Shown here one piece after another: positions 15,026-16,701 of a DNA stretch of 16,701 bases. A model generated the notes under the pieces. It saw nothing but the letters and a program-made list of their open reading frames with translations, ran no database searches and was not told the origin of the DNA. This stretch comes from CAXYVC01 sp964292295 (GTDB lineage: Bacteria; Acidobacteriota; Holophagae; Holophagales; Holophagaceae), in NCBI GenBank assembly GCA_964292295.1, contig CAXYVC010000053.1, forward strand, positions 1-16,701, written 5' to 3'. Both the position numbers and the translations under genes were made by a program. How positions within the stretch are numbered: position 1 is the first letter of the stretch; each line of letters starts with the position of its first letter.

Positions 15026-15044
15026 GGCCAGCCCTCCGCTGGCC
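15026..15044 (+). promoter_or_regulatory. Perfect 7-bp hairpin directly before the ispG ribosome binding site
   Basis: GGCCAGC-CCTCC-GCTGGCC is a 7-bp stem with a 5-base loop. It ends immediately before GAGG (15045-15048), the ispG Shine-Dalgarno. The loop sequence CCTCC is itself complementary to a Shine-Dalgarno. There is no T-tract. It could be a weak terminator of the receiver gene, a processing site, or a modulator of ispG translation. Confidence 0.4.
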
Positions 15045-15053
15045 GAGGTGTCC

Positions 15054-16148
15054 ATGTCCGAGCTCCAGCCCCTCAGCCCCCGCCGCCGCACGCGCCAGAT
15101 CCTCGTCGGCAAGGTGCCCGTGGGCGGGGATGCCCCCATCACCGTGCAGGGCATGACGAAGACCGACTCGAGGGACGTGGAGGCCACGGTCCGCCAGATC
15201 TTCGACTACGCGGCGGCGGGCTGCGAGATCGTGCGCGTGTCGGTGCCCACGGTGCGCGCCGGGGAGGTCTTCCACGAGATCACCGCCCGCAGCCCCATCC
15301 CCGTGGTGGCCGACATCCACTTCGACCACCGCCTGGCCCTCATGGCCGCGGACGGCGGCGCCGCCTGCCTGCGCATCAACCCCGGCAACATCGGAAGCCA
15401 GGAGCGGGTGCGTGCGGTGGTGGAGAAGGCCGGGGAGAAGCGCATCCCCATCCGCATCGGGGTGAACGCCGGCAGCCTCGAGAAGGAGCTGCTGGAGCGT
15501 TTCGGCGATCCCACGCCGGAGGCCATGGTGGCCTCGGCCCTGGGGCACCTGGAGCTGCTCGACAAGGAAGGCTTCCGGGACGTGAAGATCAGCCTGAAGG
15601 CCAACGACGTGGTCCGCACCGTACAGGCCTACCGCCTGCTGGCCGCGCAGGTGGACTGCCCCCTGCACCTGGGCATCACCGAGGCGGGCACGCCCTGGGG
15701 CGCCGCCATCCGCTCGAGCATCGGCATCGGCATCCTGCTGGCCGAGGGCATCGGCGACACGATCCGCGTGTCCCTTACCGGCGACGGTTGCGAGGAGTGC
15801 CGGGTGGGCCACGAGATCCTGCGCAACCTGGAGCTGCGCACCGGCGGCTTGCGCCTGGTGAGCTGCCCCGGTTGCGGGCGCCTCCAGGGGGGCCTGCACC
15901 GCCTCGCCCGGGAGATCGAGGAGGGCCTGCGCGCCATCGGCGACACGCAGGTCACCTACGCCGTGATGGGCTGCGCCGTGAACGGCCCCGGGGAAGCCCG
16001 CCACGCGGATCTCGGCGTGGCCGGGGGCCAGGGCGAGGGCCTGCTCTTCCGCCATGGCGCGCTGCTGAGGAAGGTGCCCGAGACCGAGATCGTCTCCGCC
16101 TTCCTGGAGGAGGCGCGCAGGCTCAAGGCCGAGCGCCATGAGGCCTAG
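15054..16148 (+). CDS. ispG: 4-hydroxy-3-methylbut-2-enyl diphosphate synthase IspG (GcpE)
   Basis: A 364-residue iron-sulfur enzyme of the MEP pathway, converting 2-C-methyl-D-erythritol 2,4-cyclodiphosphate to HMBPP, the penultimate isoprenoid precursor. The N-terminal TIM-barrel half shows VQGMTKTDSRDVEATVRQ (usually VQSMT), IPVVADIHFD, LRINPGNIG and IRIGVNAGSLEKELL. Then come LHLGITEAGTPWG and LLAEGIGDTIRVSL. The 4Fe-4S domain has Cys271 and Cys274 in SCPGCGR, Cys307 in MGCAVNGPGEA and the conserved Glu in GPGEA. Two additional Cys (about 246 and 249, GCEECRVG) are unusual. The ATG at 15054 was chosen for its GAGG five bases upstream; a GTG two codons earlier is less likely. The gene ends within the region of possible yidD starts. 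Confidence 0.97.
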   Translation: MSELQPLSPRRRTRQILVGKVPVGGDAPITVQGMTKTDSRDVEATVRQIFDYAAAGCEIVRVSVPTVRAGEVFHEITARSPIPVVADIHFDHRLALMAADGGAACLRINPGNIGSQERVRAVVEKAGEKRIPIRIGVNAGSLEKELLERFGDPTPEAMVASALGHLELLDKEGFRDVKISLKANDVVRTVQAYRLLAAQVDCPLHLGITEAGTPWGAAIRSSIGIGILLAEGIGDTIRVSLTGDGCEECRVGHEILRNLELRTGGLRLVSCPGCGRLQGGLHRLAREIEEGLRAIGDTQVTYAVMGCAVNGPGEARHADLGVAGGQGEGLLFRHGALLRKVPETEIVSAFLEEARRLKAERHEA

Positions 16149-16149
16149 G

Positions 16150-16443
16150 ATGGCCTGGCTGCTGGAGCATCCCTGGCTGGCCCTGGCTCTCTACCTGGCG
16201 CTGGAGGCCCTCCTTCCCGTGCGCCTCCAGCCCACCGCCTGGATCCTCCGGGGAACCATCCGGCTCTACCAGATGACCCTGAGCCCGGCGCTGCCCACGT
16301 CCTGCCGCTTCACGCCCACCTGCTCCCACTACGGCCTGGAGGCCGTGCGCCGCTACGGCACCCTGAAGGGCGGCGCCCTCACCACCTGGCGCATCCTGCG
16401 CTGCAACCCCTTCAGCCGCGGCGGCGAGGATCCCGTGCCCTGA
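16150..16443 (+). CDS. yidD: YidD-like membrane protein insertion efficiency factor
   Basis: A 97-residue protein with the compact YidD signature: LSPALPTSCRFTPTCSHYGLEAVRRYG (residues 44-70), three conserved Cys at 52, 58 and 85, and the ending RILRCNPFSRGGEDPVP. YidD assists YidC-dependent membrane protein insertion. An N-terminal hydrophobic helix (about residues 8-24) is longer than in minimal YidD proteins. The ATG at 16150 has GAGG six bases upstream, just past the ispG stop; an in-frame ATG at 16138, overlapping ispG by 11 bases, has weaker support and would add four residues. Usually yidD lies between rnpA and yidC, so its position behind ispG is unusual. Confidence 0.9.
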   Translation: MAWLLEHPWLALALYLALEALLPVRLQPTAWILRGTIRLYQMTLSPALPTSCRFTPTCSHYGLEAVRRYGTLKGGALTTWRILRCNPFSRGGEDPVP

Positions 16444-16444
16444 A

Positions 16445-16607
16445 CCCGGATGATGCGGTTCCGGCCGGCCTCCCTCGGTAGAGAGAGGCGTGGAGCGCGT
16501 CCGGGCCAGACCGTTCCGGGGACGGAGCTGGCCCGGATCGCGGGCCGGAAGCGCTCGGATGCGCAGCGCCCGGCAGGGACGGGGCATCCCCAACCGCATC
16601 ATCTGGG
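16445..16607 (+). ncRNA. Candidate structured RNA of unknown class, closed by a 16-bp stem
   Basis: By-eye folding gives a complete multi-branched structure. P1 pairs 16445-16460 with 16592-16607 (16 bp, one G-U). P2 pairs CCGGCC 16461-16466 with GGCCGG 16543-16548 and encloses two hairpins: 16468-16489 (8 bp, one mismatch, GGTA loop) and 16496-16542 (CGCG, one bulge, then TCCGGGCCAG with CTGGCCCGGA, then CCGT/ACGG). After P2 come hairpins 16551-16569 (GCGCT/AGCGC) and 16581-16591 (GGGG/CCCC). It begins one base after the yidD stop. I find no tmRNA, RNase P, SRP or common riboswitch signature; the size is near 6S RNA but no diagnostic feature is seen. The strand is uncertain, since the G-U pair favours plus and the mismatch in the second hairpin would be G-U on minus. 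It could also be the leader of the next gene or a short mobile element with inverted ends. Confidence 0.5.
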
Positions 16608-16635
16608 CTGAACGGGCCCTGTGGCGGGCGCGTCC

Positions 16636-16648
16636 GATGCGGGGCATC
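16636..16648 (+). promoter_or_regulatory. Short hairpin in the leader of the last gene
   Basis: GATGC-GGG-GCATC is a perfect 5-bp stem with a 3-base loop between the structured element and the next start codon. It may be part of the same leader fold. Weak by itself. Confidence 0.25.
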
Positions 16649-16677
16649 ATGGGGAACCCCCTTCCGGGAGGACAGCC

Positions 16678-16701
16678 ATGGCAGACGCCTTTCTGCACGC
16701 C
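16678..16701 (+). CDS. Start of an unidentified gene, partial at right edge
   Basis: ATG at 16678 is preceded by GGGAGGA with a five-base spacer, the strongest ribosome binding site in the window. The visible peptide is only MADAFLHA, so no family can be named. If the structured element at 16445-16607 is a cis-acting leader, this is the gene it would control. Confidence 0.5.

Noticed and set aside
16138..16149. Earlier yidD start overlapping ispG
   Set aside because: The ATG at 16138 has weaker upstream pairing than GAGG six bases before the ATG at 16150; it remains possible.
16445..16607. Identification of the structured element as 6S RNA, SRP RNA, RNase P RNA or a known riboswitch
   Set aside because: Size and closing stem are compatible with 6S, but I could not find a diagnostic conserved sequence for any of these classes by eye, so no class is assigned.
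1..16701. CRISPR arrays, tRNA or rRNA genes, transposase or prophage genes
   Set aside because: None seen on either strand; no direct-repeat arrays or recognisable mobile-element proteins.

Overview
The window is very GC-rich with tightly packed genes. It carries the core of a flagellar operon, an Omp85 outer-membrane protein and IspG, so it comes from a motile Gram-negative (diderm) bacterium that uses the MEP isoprenoid pathway. The GC content, the flagellar gene order and the gene styles resemble Acidobacteriota of the Holophaga/Geothrix type. That placement is an inference from memory and not proven here.

Layout. (1) Positions 1-3711, minus strand: a STAS-domain anti-sigma-factor-antagonist-like protein (3711-3376), a 1024-residue Omp85/BamA-TamA-type protein (3356-282) and the start of a small membrane protein (178 to the window edge). 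(2) Positions 3712-3872: a divergent control region with a good sigma-54-type promoter candidate and a 5'-leader hairpin. (3) Positions 3873-14247, plus strand: flgB-flgC-fliE-fliF-fliG-fliH-fliI-fliJ-(FlbB/YlxF/MotE-like)-fliK-flgD-flgE. This order is shared with the fla/che operon of Bacillus and the flgB operon of spirochaetes. It encodes the proximal rod, MS ring, C-ring rotor protein, the export ATPase with its regulator and stalk, the hook-length ruler, the hook cap and the hook. (4) Positions 14308-15018: a receiver domain joined to a histidine-kinase dimerisation/H-box domain with no ATPase domain, preceded by a perfect 12-bp inverted repeat. (5) Positions 15054-16443: ispG and a yidD-like gene, closely coupled. 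(6) Positions 16445-16607: an intergenic element that folds on paper into a many-helix RNA closed by a 16-bp stem. (7) Positions 16678 to the end: the first eight codons of another gene behind a strong ribosome binding site.

How it works together. The flagellar genes appear to form at least two transcription units. The gaps before flgB and fliK carry nearly identical 16-mers with sigma-54 -24/-12 spacing (GG-N10-GC). Each is followed, at the expected start of transcription, by a short GC-rich hairpin and then the ribosome binding site. Degenerate versions lie before fliE and flgD. This suggests sigma-54-dependent timing of rod/basal-body and hook gene expression. Hairpins next to start codons also occur before the Omp85 gene, the receiver gene and ispG.

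The most unusual items are the structured element after yidD, the perfect palindrome holding the receiver gene's ribosome binding site and a possible -10 box, the catalytic-domain-less receiver-DHp protein, and the paired promoter-plus-hairpin modules in the flagellar cluster.
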